A stretch of 64,000 nt of DNA. Origin: Mesaphorura yosii (Eukaryota; Arthropoda; Collembola; Poduromorpha; Tullbergiidae). Shown in pieces: positions 38,701-49,156 of this stretch; within the stretch, counting starts at the first letter, position 1; each line of letters starts with the position of its first letter. Location: positions 62,001-126,000 of the forward strand of contig WIXG01000023.1 in assembly GCA_009869945.1 (NCBI GenBank), written 5' to 3'. The position numbers and the translations under genes are program-made. The notes beneath the pieces were generated by a model. It ran no database searches. It worked only from the letters and a program-made list of their open reading frames with translations, and was not told the DNA's origin.

Positions 38701-41700
38701 GCCACGTACGCCTTGGCTGGCTTGTTCGAACTCTTTACTGAAGAACCTGAATTGAATTAACTTGTAACTGGCAAATTACTTGCGTAGTTTGAGTGTATGT
38801 GTGTGCATGTGAACGGAAATACACGTGCCTCGTGCGTCAGTGCGTGAGCGTTCTGAAGTTTGTTATCATGTCTTAATTTTAAAGTAAACTTGAATAAACT
38901 TTAACAAAACCTTTCTTATTCTTTTGTAGCTCAAGTAATAAACAGAAACAAAAGGCAAAGAATCTGCTTCTGTTAACGAGATGCTGATTCAGTTGGAGAT
39001 TTGCAAAGAAACTGAAAAACTTTTTCGTACGCAATATGTCACGTAATTTCCATACTTTTGGTGCAAAGTATAGATCCATGAAATGAAAAGTTCCGATGTT
39101 GCGATTGTTGTTAAAATAAATAAGGCGAGGCGAACATCCTTGAATCAAAATTCTTTCCATGCATCATTTTCAGTATTCAGTTGTTGATCTAATGATCTTT
39201 CATGCAAAATGGAAAAATAATGTCAAACTGATGCGGTTCGCAGCAATGCGAGGCCAGGCTTCCGAATCATCGCCTGTAAATGATAAAAATTCTTTTTCAG
39301 GCGCAGTCGGTGATTGAATCGAAAGATATAATCAAAGTCAACAAAAGATATAATATTATCTAATATAATAAATTTGAGCAATGAACCGATGGTAGGTGAT
39401 TGCATGATAAATGATACTCCTTTTTGATCCGATCCGCATGTTTTTTTACAGTTTCTGATGGTGCACAGCAATTCGAGAAGCAGCCTGAGTACTTTGAAGC
39501 AAATCCTGGACAAGAAGCACGACTCACTTGCAAAATCTTCCACAAGAAGGGACAATGCTCATGGCAGAAAGATAACAAGGTACGATTTTCTAAATTGATA
39601 CGAATTTATTCCTTAGGTATGTAAGTGGCCAGCAAGACGTACAATCAAACGATGCGTTGTCTTCAAATAACTCAAAATGATCTTCTTTATTGACATATTG
39701 CCTGTGAAATTCCTTCCAGCTCCGGAAACCTTACATTACATTCCAATTAATACAATAGATAGAAAGTGAAACGTTGCCAAGAAGCAATCAGTCAGTATAT
39801 GAATTGACATTAGATCTTTGCCGTTGCACATGTATATTAAGGAAGGTTCCTTTCACGGTGTCCGAAATTTAGATGCAATACAGTTAATCTCTTATAAAAT
39901 TGCAGATACTTGTTAACTTGTTCAGGTAGTTGAGTAAGGTGATGTTTACAGAAACGAGGCACACCAATCTGTCAGACACTTGTAAGTCGACTTGGCGTGG
40001 TGGGCAGATGCGCCTGCTGCCAGCTTCAGCCATTCAATGAAGAGCTCTTCGTTCTTCTTTAGAACCAGATACTGACCAAGGACGACGTATGCCTGTAAAT
40101 TAACAGCAAATATAAGACAGCGCTGACGTTGATAATCAGCTAGCATCTGGATGTGTTCTGATTGTGGCTAAGTGGTTATACACGGTCTAATTAGCATATT
40201 CAGTTTACTTACCTTATCAAATCCTTGCTCCTCCAGTCTCTTTCCATAAGTTTCACCAATGCCAGCAATTTCCGTGACCGACTTCTCCCCCATCGGCTCC
40301 AGGACGAAATTACGATGCTTTTGTGACGTCGAACCCATTTTCTTGGGAAATGCTTGTCAAAATTGATTATGAGTTAAGAAATCAGATGCGGCGACTCCCA
40401 AATTCAGAATACCGAACCAAGATTTAGTCGAAGAATTTAGTTAGCCAGCACTCAGTATTCTAAATCAGTACAATTCACTTGCAAAATCGCAAATAACGAA
40501 TGCAAAATTGAATCCTTCGTTTTAATTGTGAGTTGAGAATTTGCAACTAATGAGTCAGAATCTCGCGATTAACCTGACAGACAACTTTTGCTTACCAACG
40601 CAAATAAATGAACTGACGATTGTGTGCGGTTTGATTTGCGCGGGGAAGCGTCAAGAAGCTTCTCTTTCTCTTTACGTACATGCGACGTAGCTTGGCTGTA
40701 GTTAACTGTACGTGATACGGCGTATGCATCATCGTGTGCCCTGTACTTGCTGTAGTGGATCTGAACCGAGGCCTGCCAAGAGCCGATTCCAGATTATCTC
40801 ACACTCAATGTGGAATCCGCATCCATTGAGATCAATCGTCACTGATGACGATGACTATGAGTCACTGCACTGATGTGGTTATGTTATTTGTTTACGCGTC
40901 GGCTCCTCTTTTTTCGTCACTTCTGTGTTCTATCGCTTGATGAGAATTACTGCGACTGCAGCGCAGTAGATCAACGCATCTCCGATTGTATGATTAATGC
41001 AATTTCGCTCTTTGATTTGCAGCCGGTCGGGATTTACTTGGGCAAATACGAATGGGCAGGCGACCCGGACATCGGCGACTGCAGTCTACGCGTTCTGAAC
41101 TCTGTTCTGGAGTACGATGACGGCGAATGGGAATGTCAAGTGACAGCATCGGATTTCGCAGCCCAAGATGCCCTGACATCAAAACCTGTCCGATTGGTTG
41201 TTCGAGGTAATTTTGCGTTAGAGAAGAATGTCTTTATTATCCAGGATTTTTTACAGAGAATAGCTGGTCTTTGGTGCTTGAATTCTTTATTAGTGAAGCT
41301 TGCTCTAACATAAGTTAAATGCATTTGTAGAATTACATTTTTCCAATTTCAAGATTGAGCGTAGTTGCAAGAACAAACGACATCGATGCCGGTGAGAGAA
41401 GATAAATGTTTCATGTGATAAGATTCATAGCTTTCTCCCATCGTCCCCTCCCTTGTGCTCAGTTTAGCTCACGTCTTTTCTGCTGCAATTTTCGGAAGTA
41501 TTTACGCCTTACGCATCGCCATCGCTTTATTTCCAGGAGTTCCAGCCTGCCAACGCACCAACGCATCTCAGTTTGTCGTGAGCTGCCAAACCTATTTCCG
41601 TGCTTCACATCTAAAATATTCCAATAAATGGCAACACGAAGAATTCGAATTCTAAATTAATGGGACTTTATGGGTTCATTGAGTTATTTATTGCTCAATG

Positions 41701-44700
41701 TTCCGTGGACGCAGTACACAAGCTGCGACAGGAAGACATACAGTTTTACTTGCACTTAGACGCTTTGTAGCTTTTATTGTATGAAAGTGGTGCGGAATTG
41801 GTATTGGTTCCGGAAATGCAGACAAATGCAAATGGATGAGCATGTTCGAGTGCTGGAATTGCAAATTGAAGACTCATGTTTACATTATGCAAGTTAATTG
41901 CAGCATTTACAAGAAAATGGAGATAGAAATCACTGAGGCTTTGGTAGCGCAGCGTACCGATTGTAATCTGTCTTAATAGAGACTTTCACGCTTCAAGCTT
42001 TTATACCTCCAGCTTTCACATTTTGCTCAAATGTTCCAGAAGCCGATAAAATTTTCAGCAAAACTTCAAAGTTCGTAAGCTGCAATCGAGTGAGATGAAC
42101 CAGATGACGATGACCTGATTCGGGAAGCAGGAAATGGGAAAGTGGAAAATGCAAAAAAGCACTTTGTTTCTGCACGCATATGCTGCTTTGTATATTTTAA
42201 AAGTAGTTTAAATCAAACTTAGCTTTCATTTCTAGTAGTAGGTTAATGCACTTCGTAGGATTAACTTGCTCTGCAAATTCTGAAATTCTGTAAAAGCAGC
42301 ACAGATTGCGAAGTGGAAGAGAAACTGAAACCCTTTTAAGCGATTATTTATGACTCTCGTACTATGAGTAACAAGTCACGTTCTGCTGGGGCTAGAATGC
42401 AAGCAAGTCATGCTTGCCATATTTTTCTAGAAACTAAACCGGAAGTGCTTGTGCTTTTAGTGTAAACAATGTAGATATGAGGAATTCAAGATTTTGACTT
42501 GGGGCTCAAGCAGCCATGAGCTACCCTCGCAATCATATTATGCATCAGACAATCATGGGAGCAGATGAAACATAAAGAGAGTTGCGGACCAGATTCTACA
42601 GGAATCAGCATGAAAATGCTGCCCTTGTTTGTGCCTGTACCAGCGTTCTTCAATTCAATGCTCAAGCTGTGTCAGTTATCATTTGACTCCGGTACATTTC
42701 CAAGCTTGTTACGAGTGTACAGATTCGCTGCGATACCAAAAACTAACAATCCGGTGACGGTAAAAGATTTCAGACCAGTGTCAATCAGCCCACATCTAGC
42801 GCCTCTTCTAAAAGACATCTACCATGATCAGCTGCAACGTTACGTGAAATCGAAGAATATTTTAGCAAAATGTCAGTTAGGATTCAGACAGGCTCACTCG
42901 TGCGAGCATGCAATAATCGGCATCACAGATATGTTTAAGAAGCACCTGGAGAGCGGATCATTTCCTGTTGTTGTGTCTTTAGATTTTGCAAGTGCATTTC
43001 CAAGTGTGCATAGCGAGCTTCTTATGAGAAAATTTCGAAAATACGACATCTCCGACTATTGGATCAGAAGCTTTCTACATCAGAGGAAGCAATTCATTGT
43101 GCTCAACGGAGAAATGAGTCAACTAATGGACTCTTATTTAGGTGTGCCATCAGGAACGATAAATGGTCCAGAATTATTTACACTCTTCGTTAATGACTTA
43201 CACGAGATTCCTAAGTACGGGCCCCTATTTCTTTTCGCAGATGACCACACGTTAATTTTTCTTGGGAAAGTAAGTGAAATGCTTGAACTGCAAGGAAATT
43301 TAACTGTGATCTGAACGGTGTTGTGAAGTGGGCACATGATAATCACATGCACCTGAGCAGTGGCAAGAAAATAACTATATATGTCGGATACCCTGTGATT
43401 GTGGCACAATTACAGGGTCTGCAGGTTTTTGTCGGCAATGATTTAATTGTGCCTGACACACTGCTTTAAAATTGTTAGGCGTTACTCTTGATAGTAGTTT
43501 AGATTTTAAAACTCATATAATTAACATCAATGCGTGCTTCTTAAGAATCAGGGCTCTGTATTGAATTCGAGATTATTTTCATAAACAAGCACTGGCACAA
43601 ATTGGTCAGGCGGTTGTATTTTCTCTACTGGAATACGTGATATCAGTTTGGGGGGGGGGGGTGTCACAACTAAATAATACTTAAACAAGGTAGAGAGGGT
43701 AATCGGAACATTGGCTTGTTTAATCCTTTGTAAATCTAAACACGACCGGGTGGCAGAAAGTATAACCAAGGACCTGAACTGGTTAATGCCTAAGAATTTT
43801 TGCGATTATAAAACCTTACGTACTACATATAAGCTTCTGTACAATTCTAATGTAAAATTTTTCTCCTCTTACTACCTGTTTAACGAAAATGTCCTGACAT
43901 AATACCCGACAGTCTCAACTACTTTTCAATAATTGTAACCCCTCAAAAGCTGTCATGCGTTCCTCGTTTCACTCCGATCTATCCAATTATGGAATAGTCT
44001 ACCAGAAAACTTAAGAAATATTAAGCCAACAATTCAAGATCGGGTTAAAGAAATTTTTACTATGCAAGCAGAGTAATTAAATGATTTAAGGTCTATTCTC
44101 AATAATTATAGTTCGTTGGAAAAAATCAAATTTATAATCTAGAGTTAAGCGCAAATTGCAATGTGGATATTTAATAGTCCTGTCAAGGGAAACGTTCATA
44201 AAAGTATTGTGTATTTACTTTTCCGGGAATAAACGCGGCCATTATTATTATTCTAATAAATAAACATACTCTATAAAACTACTTATGCGGTCGCACCCAA
44301 GATTTATTCCGCTAACTAAATCATTACTCTTTCTGAATTATCTAGTCCCACCAAATGCGCCGCAAATTGAATTCAATGGCACCCACATCCCGATGGGGAA
44401 GAACTTGACAAGTCAACATGGGCTACGGGCGTCTGTTAAATGCAGAAGCAGGAATGGAAACCCTCCACCTCGCATCAAGTGGTTTGTAGGTGAGAACAAA
44501 TTCTGAAAGAAATTCTTTGCCGAGCTTTTCTTGGGAAATAAACTTCCAAGCTATGATAGAGAGAGAGTGTTATGATGTTCTGAACTCCGACTCGACCCCG
44601 GACTAGAGTGGAAGAAGTCGAAAATATTATAATAATGAGAAAGTGAAAAAGAAAGCAATAAAAGTGCGGAAAATCAACATTGTTCGTACGCATTTTTGCT

Positions 44701-47700
44701 TTTATTATTGTTTCATGCCCGCGTGTCTGTTATTTATGTGCAGGGGATGAGGAAGTTGTTGGAGTGAATCAAATTAATAAAACAGAGGACGATAATCCAA
44801 AGAAATGGTCCGCCACATCCACACTAGATTACGTTTTCACCCGGCACCACAATGGCAAGACATTAAGATGCGCGGCTGTTCATGAAGCGTATCCAACAAA
44901 ATCCAGAGAAAACGAAATTGTTCTCAACATTCAATGTAAGTCGCCATTGCACTTTCTTTCGTGTGTTTTCAAGTGCTTGCGAACCACCAGGGTGTCCGGG
45001 GTAAAATTAGTCTGCTACCTATTGATCAACTTGAATGCTTCGACCTGAGAAAAATTTATAATTTCTCGAAGAATAAAATTCCTCGGAAAGGTCAATTTCA
45101 TATTTTTGCCTCAATTTTATTTTCACGCGGTAATTCTACTTAGATGCGCCTAAAGTGCAGGTGACAGGAGCGCCGAAAGGTGACCTGGAGGAGGACACCG
45201 ATTCGGTTGCACTAAAATGCTCAGCAGATTCAAATCCGTCATCTCAAATCATCTGGAGAAAGAAAGGAGCGTCTCAAGTATTCGGCTATGAGGTATTAAA
45301 CTGTATTTGTTTGTTGCTTTGTTTTGGTAGCAAACTGTTCCCAGAAATTGCCTTAGCGAGATAAACATATTAATACATATTGTTTTACAGGAGGACTTGG
45401 TATTTAAACCGCTTGTGCGAAAGCATTCCGGGACCTACACTTGTGAAGCCAAGAACTTTCTTGGAGTTTCGCATTCAACCAGCGTTGATCTCGATGTCAA
45501 ATGTGAGTAGATAATACAATCAGGGCGCGCTAATAACCCCTAATTTATCGTTCTAATCTCGTTTACAGACCCTCCCAAGATCACGATCGTTGGTCCAGAG
45601 CGCATGGTCATGGCATCCCTGTACAATCGAACTGTTCTACAATGCCAAGCGGAAGGGAATCCTCAACCCACTTATCAATGGCTGCAACAAACGTCGGATT
45701 CGGAAGAATCAACTTATGTTCGTGGATCAGATCATATGCTGGTCATTCACAATGTCACCTATGATTTCCAAGGGAAATATTTATGTAAAGCTTCAAATAT
45801 GATTTCCGGCTCAGAACGCACAACAAAGAGTGAACCGATTGAGCTTCATATTATGGGTAAATTGATATAGCACTAGACAGTTTCAGATATCAAGTTCAGT
45901 TCAAGTTTCATGTGTTCAAGTTCCATGCTTTCTCCAGGTGCACCACAAGTACTCAGACACTCAGTGGAATCTGAGATTGAATCAGAGAAGGGCGGCGAAG
46001 CTAAATTAACTGTTCTATTTTGCGCCAACCCGCCTCCGACTAAAGCTATTTGGGAATGGGGTTCACTGCAACTAGAAGCCGGAAACGAAGTAGGACGATA
46101 CGCCGCAGATAAGATTGAAAAGGTGGGTCGTCAAAGTAGTCAGAGGGACACAGGCAATGAATCGTGTGACTTAATATGTGACATTGTGGTTAAAGGCTTC
46201 CAGAAACGGCTGTTACGAAGCTCGATTCAGAATTAGCAATGCTGATCGATCAGACTCCCGATACTATTATCTCAAAGTAGAAAATAGTCAGGGGTCCGAC
46301 AAGTATTCAGTGAACCTTCAAGTGCGAGGTGAGTAATGGGACAGGGTGTTTGTTGTGTTTAGTGCTAGATTGCTTGTGTAGAAAGTTGTCTATAGAAAAC
46401 GCGTGCCTGCAAAAACTGTTGCAGGGTTTGATTTTGTATTCGCAGATCCAGTATCCATGTCGATGGTTGTCGGCGTCATCATCGGAAGCCTGGTTGTGCT
46501 AGTCATTGTTGTCCTGATCATTCTTTATGCTTTCAAGGCGGAGAAATTATGCTTTTCTGGTAAGATTTGCCTGTCTGTAGGTTTTTATTGCCACCGCGCG
46601 TTGAAGCGACAGGCAAGTATTGGAGACAGACGGACGCGCGCCGTGACATATATAGAGTTTCTGCAATCGACATAATGGATATGAGTGAATTTCTAGGTTG
46701 GAGCAGTTCAAGATACGTCTGTCCATTAAACTCGAAACGCATGCATAATAAATTGGGACGTCAAAGATTAAATGCACAAGTGATGTTTTCCGTAAAAGGA
46801 TTTTTATTTGTGTGTCCTGAATAATGTCCTATAAAACTGCTTTTATGATCAGTTTTACTCCCTCGCGTAGGAACTTTAGTAAATGCAGTTAGGAGACCAT
46901 TTCTTCAGCAATAAAATATTTCGCCGCATTTTTCTAGGAACGCTTTCAGTCTCAATTCTATACTGCCCTTTATCTGCCTGAATTTTGTGGGAGGCACTCT
47001 TTTATGACTCTCGATGTACCATTTTTATAAAGTTATTGCGGATTTCTGAATATGATAAGTCCTCTAGAGACAAGTTAGAGCGATTTCATGGTCTTGGTAT
47101 TGCATGCACGCTATTACAACGCCATCATATTTCGTCGTGTATGTTTTTATGACGTGAGACTCATTTTAATTTTAACATGGTTGTAAAAGGGGAAGGAAGT
47201 GCTCTTTCGCTTCAAGCAAAGCTTTGGATTCTCAAGTACTGTTTAATGCACGAATGACGAAATCGCATTGTTGTTGAATCGCATTCTGGCCGAGTTGCAA
47301 TGCGATATTTAAACAACCGGAATATTTTCATTGATTTTCAGAACGAGGCGACTTCAAACCAACTGATTTGGAAAGGTAATTTCACTATTATTGATATCTT
47401 GGCCTGTGACCTTTAAATATTGATGGTCTTAATTACAGCGAGAAAAGTGACTTGAGTGGAAGCACGAAGGTTGTCGTGAACGAAGATCATCACCAGAATG
47501 GCACAAATGGCGGCACATTCGCGACCCTCCCCAAGAAAGCAGACACACATTTCATTCAACAGCAATCTCGGCCGAAAGCACCACGCCCGCCGGACCCAAG
47601 CATCCCACCAGACTTCCATATCATGAAGGTACTCGAACATCAACTCGAAAGCGAAACGCAATCACCTAATCTCAACCTCTATCACACGTTGCCTCACTTT

Positions 47701-48482
47701 GGCTGTTGGGCTTATGGGGTTGGTCACCAATCGTGACATGATTTAGTCTTTACATATAGAGGTTATGGGTTTTCCAATATTTTGGGTGTCACGTTGCTTT
47801 CGTAGTCGGATCTCTACTCCCTATTGTAAACTAACTTCTTCTTGTATTTTGTATTTTCTCAAGTCGCCTTTTAAAGTCTCACCACCGTTGCCACCGAATA
47901 CCTATTCTGGTCGTAATAGCCTTCATCGAATCATCCTCTAAATTTTCTAACCAGTCGATGCTACCTGATTAAGGTACGCTTGCATTCATATTTCGTAGTG
48001 CCTTCCTTCAGGTCTGATTTTTTTTCTTATTCAACACTCTTCTTTTCACAGCTTTGTCGTTGTCTTTATGAACTAATCCTTTGATTTAATTTGCAATTTG
48101 GCGAAAAATTTTGCGTTTTCGCTAAATTCACGCTAACATGCTACTAACTTATCTTTTCCAGCAGCAGCAATCACAGAGCGAACAAACTGTTCGTAGCAGA
48201 GCGTACTCACCCACCACAATAACAATATCAACGATTGACCCAGCCAGAAACGACATAAACTATTCAGACTTGCAGTTACCGAGATCCAGCAACAATGGGT
48301 CGATGAAGAAAAGTAGAAATTATAAGTTCCAGCCGCAGCAGAAGCAGCAACCCCAATTGTTGCATTACCACCAGCACAATAGGTCGCAGTTATCGAATAA
48401 TATTCCTGTAATTCACCCACCACATAGAAAATCAGAAATGCAACATTATAAACCTAAGTACGACGAGCAAGCCGAAGTGTGA
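14779..48482 (+). CDS. Five-Ig transmembrane adhesion receptor, copy B (complete)
   Basis: Complete paralogue of copy A. Exons: 14779-14854, 39452-39579, 41023-41206, 44346-44489, 44744-44935, 45144-45292, 45391-45502, 45569-45856, 45938-46122, 46196-46328, 46446-46559 (or from 46425), 47342-47375, 47439-47628, 48162-48482; 749 residues. The first exon gives a signal peptide ([14 protein letters not shown]) and ends in phase 1, as the next exon requires. Ig1 about 26-129, Ig2 130-241, Ig3 242-328, Ig4 329-424, Ig5 425-530, membrane span about 536-560, then a cytoplasmic tail with [36 protein letters not shown] and a C-terminus of QAEV. Introns hold a peroxiredoxin-like gene, the BAF gene (both minus strand) and a retrotransposon. 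The link from the first exon across 24.6 kb rests on phase, a good donor (AAAG|GTAAAA) and the lack of any rival exon. All other joins mirror copies A and C. Confidence 0.9.
14855..27309 (+). other. First intron of copy B, left part
   Basis: About 12.5 kb of non-coding DNA. Open frames are short and have no domains. No RNA gene, tandem array or mobile element end can be supported. Being the first intron of a receptor gene it is a likely home for enhancers, but nothing in the sequence singles one out. Confidence 0.5.
27310..28458 (-). CDS. Peroxiredoxin-like thioredoxin-fold protein with N-terminal helical region
   Basis: Three exons on the minus strand: 28458-27859, 27796-27635, 27570-27310, joined in phase 0, 340 residues. 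Residues 1 to about 160 are acidic, probably all helical and unrecognised ([33 protein letters not shown]). From about 160 the protein resembles the AhpC/TSA_2 (PRXL2/SelU-like) family: [20 protein letters not shown], then SWPLCKTH (185-192), [37 protein letters not shown], and [20 protein letters not shown]. In relatives the active-site motif is usually CPxC. Here the first Cys position is Trp186 and only Cys189 remains, so classical redox chemistry is doubtful. No signal peptide, so probably cytosolic. The start was chosen because ATG 28458 follows a TATA-like box by about 100 nt; an in-frame extension to 28683 starts at a non-ATG codon. The gene is nested antisense in the first intron of receptor copy B. 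Confidence 0.85.
28554..28561 (-). promoter_or_regulatory. TATA-like box of the peroxiredoxin-like gene
   Basis: TATAAAAA on the minus strand about 100 nt before the chosen ATG. TCATT and TCAGT initiator-like motifs lie about 35-50 nt downstream. This supports starting the protein at 28458. Confidence 0.4.
28562..39451 (+). other. First intron of copy B, right part
   Basis: About 10.9 kb without supportable genes, from the promoter side of the peroxiredoxin-like gene to the Ig1 exon of copy B. It closes with a T-rich acceptor (TGTTTTTTTACAG|TTTCTG). Only short domain-free open frames are seen. Confidence 0.5.
39686..39691 (-). terminator. Possible poly(A) signal of baf
   Basis: AATAAA on the minus strand about 255 nt beyond the baf stop codon, still short of the Ig1 exon of copy B on the other strand. 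Confidence 0.45.
39946..40338 (-). CDS. baf: Barrier-to-autointegration factor
   Basis: Small DNA-bridging protein that links chromatin to LEM-domain proteins and lamin during nuclear assembly (family knowledge). Two exons, 40338-40213 and 40092-39946, joined in phase 0, give 90 residues, the normal family length. It starts [19 protein letters not shown], keeping Ser/Thr residues at positions 3-5 where VRK kinases act in relatives. The helix-hairpin-helix core ([20 protein letters not shown]) and the block [18 protein letters not shown] are close to animal BAF, and the protein ends LTDWCASFL. The gene sits antisense in the intron of receptor copy B that splits Ig1, so it may be an inserted locus with its own promoter. 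The identification is secure. Confidence 0.97.
41207..42549 (+). other. Intron of copy B before the retrotransposon
   Basis: Start of the phase-1 intron between Ig1 and Ig2 (CGAG|GTAATT). No genes are recognisable. The 5' edge of the retrotransposon somewhere near 42500 is not marked by any clear repeat. Confidence 0.5.
42550..44270 (+). mobile_element. Decayed CR1-like non-LTR retrotransposon, 5' truncated
   Basis: Plus-strand remnant of a LINE reverse transcriptase. The longest frame, 42565-43314, covers the RT core: [32 protein letters not shown], the motif A region [10 protein letters not shown], motif [14 protein letters not shown] and motif [11 protein letters not shown], so both catalytic Asp positions survive. 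Further pieces follow in shifted frames ([17 protein letters not shown] near 43480; [10 protein letters not shown] near 43995-44025), which are typical of the connection domain and 3' end of CR1/L2-type elements. A run of twelve G at 43650-43661 and several frame breaks show that it is dead. The 3' end is probably the ATTATTATTATT-like tail near 44240-44255. The 5' end (endonuclease) is missing. It sits in the Ig1-Ig2 intron of copy B, in the same direction as the gene. Confidence 0.75.
46409..46445 (+). promoter_or_regulatory. Tandem 3' splice sites before the membrane-span exon, copy B
   Basis: The same GCAAAAACTGTTGCAGG block as in copies A and C, with acceptors giving exon starts at 46425 and 46446, again 21 nt apart and in phase. 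The optional peptide reads GFDFVFA before DPVSMS. Confidence 0.7.
46560..47341 (+). other. Intron of copy B after the membrane span
   Basis: Phase-1 intron (CTG|GTAAGA to TTTTCAG|AACGAG). No other coding signal. The 34-nt exon that follows is the same length in all three copies. Confidence 0.75.
47864..47941 (+). CDS. Alternative last exon of copy B (short tail)
   Basis: Counterpart of the copy A exon at 10232-10309: 26 codons, read in phase 0 after the exon ending at 47628, starting [16 protein letters not shown] and ending LHRIIL, then TAA. The acceptor is TTTTCTCAAG|TCG. A possible donor (AAG|GTACGC) lies about 32 nt after the stop, so it could also be a cassette spliced onward to 48162. 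In either case the protein ends here and loses the INYSDL tail. Confidence 0.65.
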   Translation, partial: SPFKVSPPLPPNTYSGRNSLHRIIL

Positions 48483-48922
48483 GTGGAAATAATGGTTAGT
48501 GGTAATTAAACATATGAGCATGATCTGGAATTAACTAAAACGATATAAATAGCCGTTTGTACTGGGAAGCGAATACTATCTGACTATCTTGGACCAATCC
48601 TTTCAACATTTGTAAAGAGTATAACTGTAGTGAAGTGATATTTAAGTTTGTGAACGCTTGTAAAGCTTTAATTCCTGATAGGGTACAATTTCTATATAAA
48701 TATGACGGAAATGTTCTTAGTTAACAACCTCTTCACCTTTTTAATTACCATTGTGGTTTTTGTCAATATCCAATCTGTATCAGACCTTTAAGTTTGATTG
48801 TATTTAGTTAATTTATTATCAGTGTAGTTTGAACTTAATGTAAAGAACGCGTGTATGGCCAGTTATGTGTACAGAGTTTGCATGGGGTCGATGACAGAAG
48901 ACGTTTGAATTCCTGTTTAGAT

Positions 48923-48928
48923 TTTATT
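48923..48928 (-). terminator. Possible poly(A) signal of IYD
   Basis: AATAAA on the minus strand about 230 nt past the IYD stop. If used, the IYD transcript would overlap the 3' UTR of copy B on the other strand by more than 100 nt. Confidence 0.35.
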
Positions 48929-49031
48929 TGACCTTTGACCACCTCACTTAAAAGATATTGATAAAGTTTAAGATAATTCATGGACGTCATCGAGTATGTG
49001 TAAAGAATTTTGTAATATGGAATAAGAACGC

Positions 49032-49037
49032 AATAAA
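49032..49037 (+). terminator. Poly(A) signal of copy B
   Basis: AATAAA about 550 nt past the stop of the main isoform, followed by a T-rich stretch. Confidence 0.65.
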
Positions 49038-49156
49038 GCTTTTACTTACACTTCCTACAAACAAGTGACTTCGCTTCACTGAAGTTCTATGCGCTTGAGG
49101 TCATCGGTAAACTGAACGTAATCACCAGCATCAGACGGGGGACTTGTAGCAAATCC

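Larger units (their letters stand above)
48483..49055 (+). other. 3' UTR of copy B
   Basis: AT-rich sequence from the TGA stop to just past AATAAA. The facing deiodinase gene ends only about 100 nt beyond, on the other strand. Confidence 0.6.

Noticed and set aside
46201-46203. CAG at 46201-46203 as the acceptor for the second Ig5 exon of copy B
   Set aside because: It puts the exon out of frame. The AAAG at 46192-46195 gives the right phase, the same 133-nt length as in A and C, and the expected SRNGCYEAR sequence.
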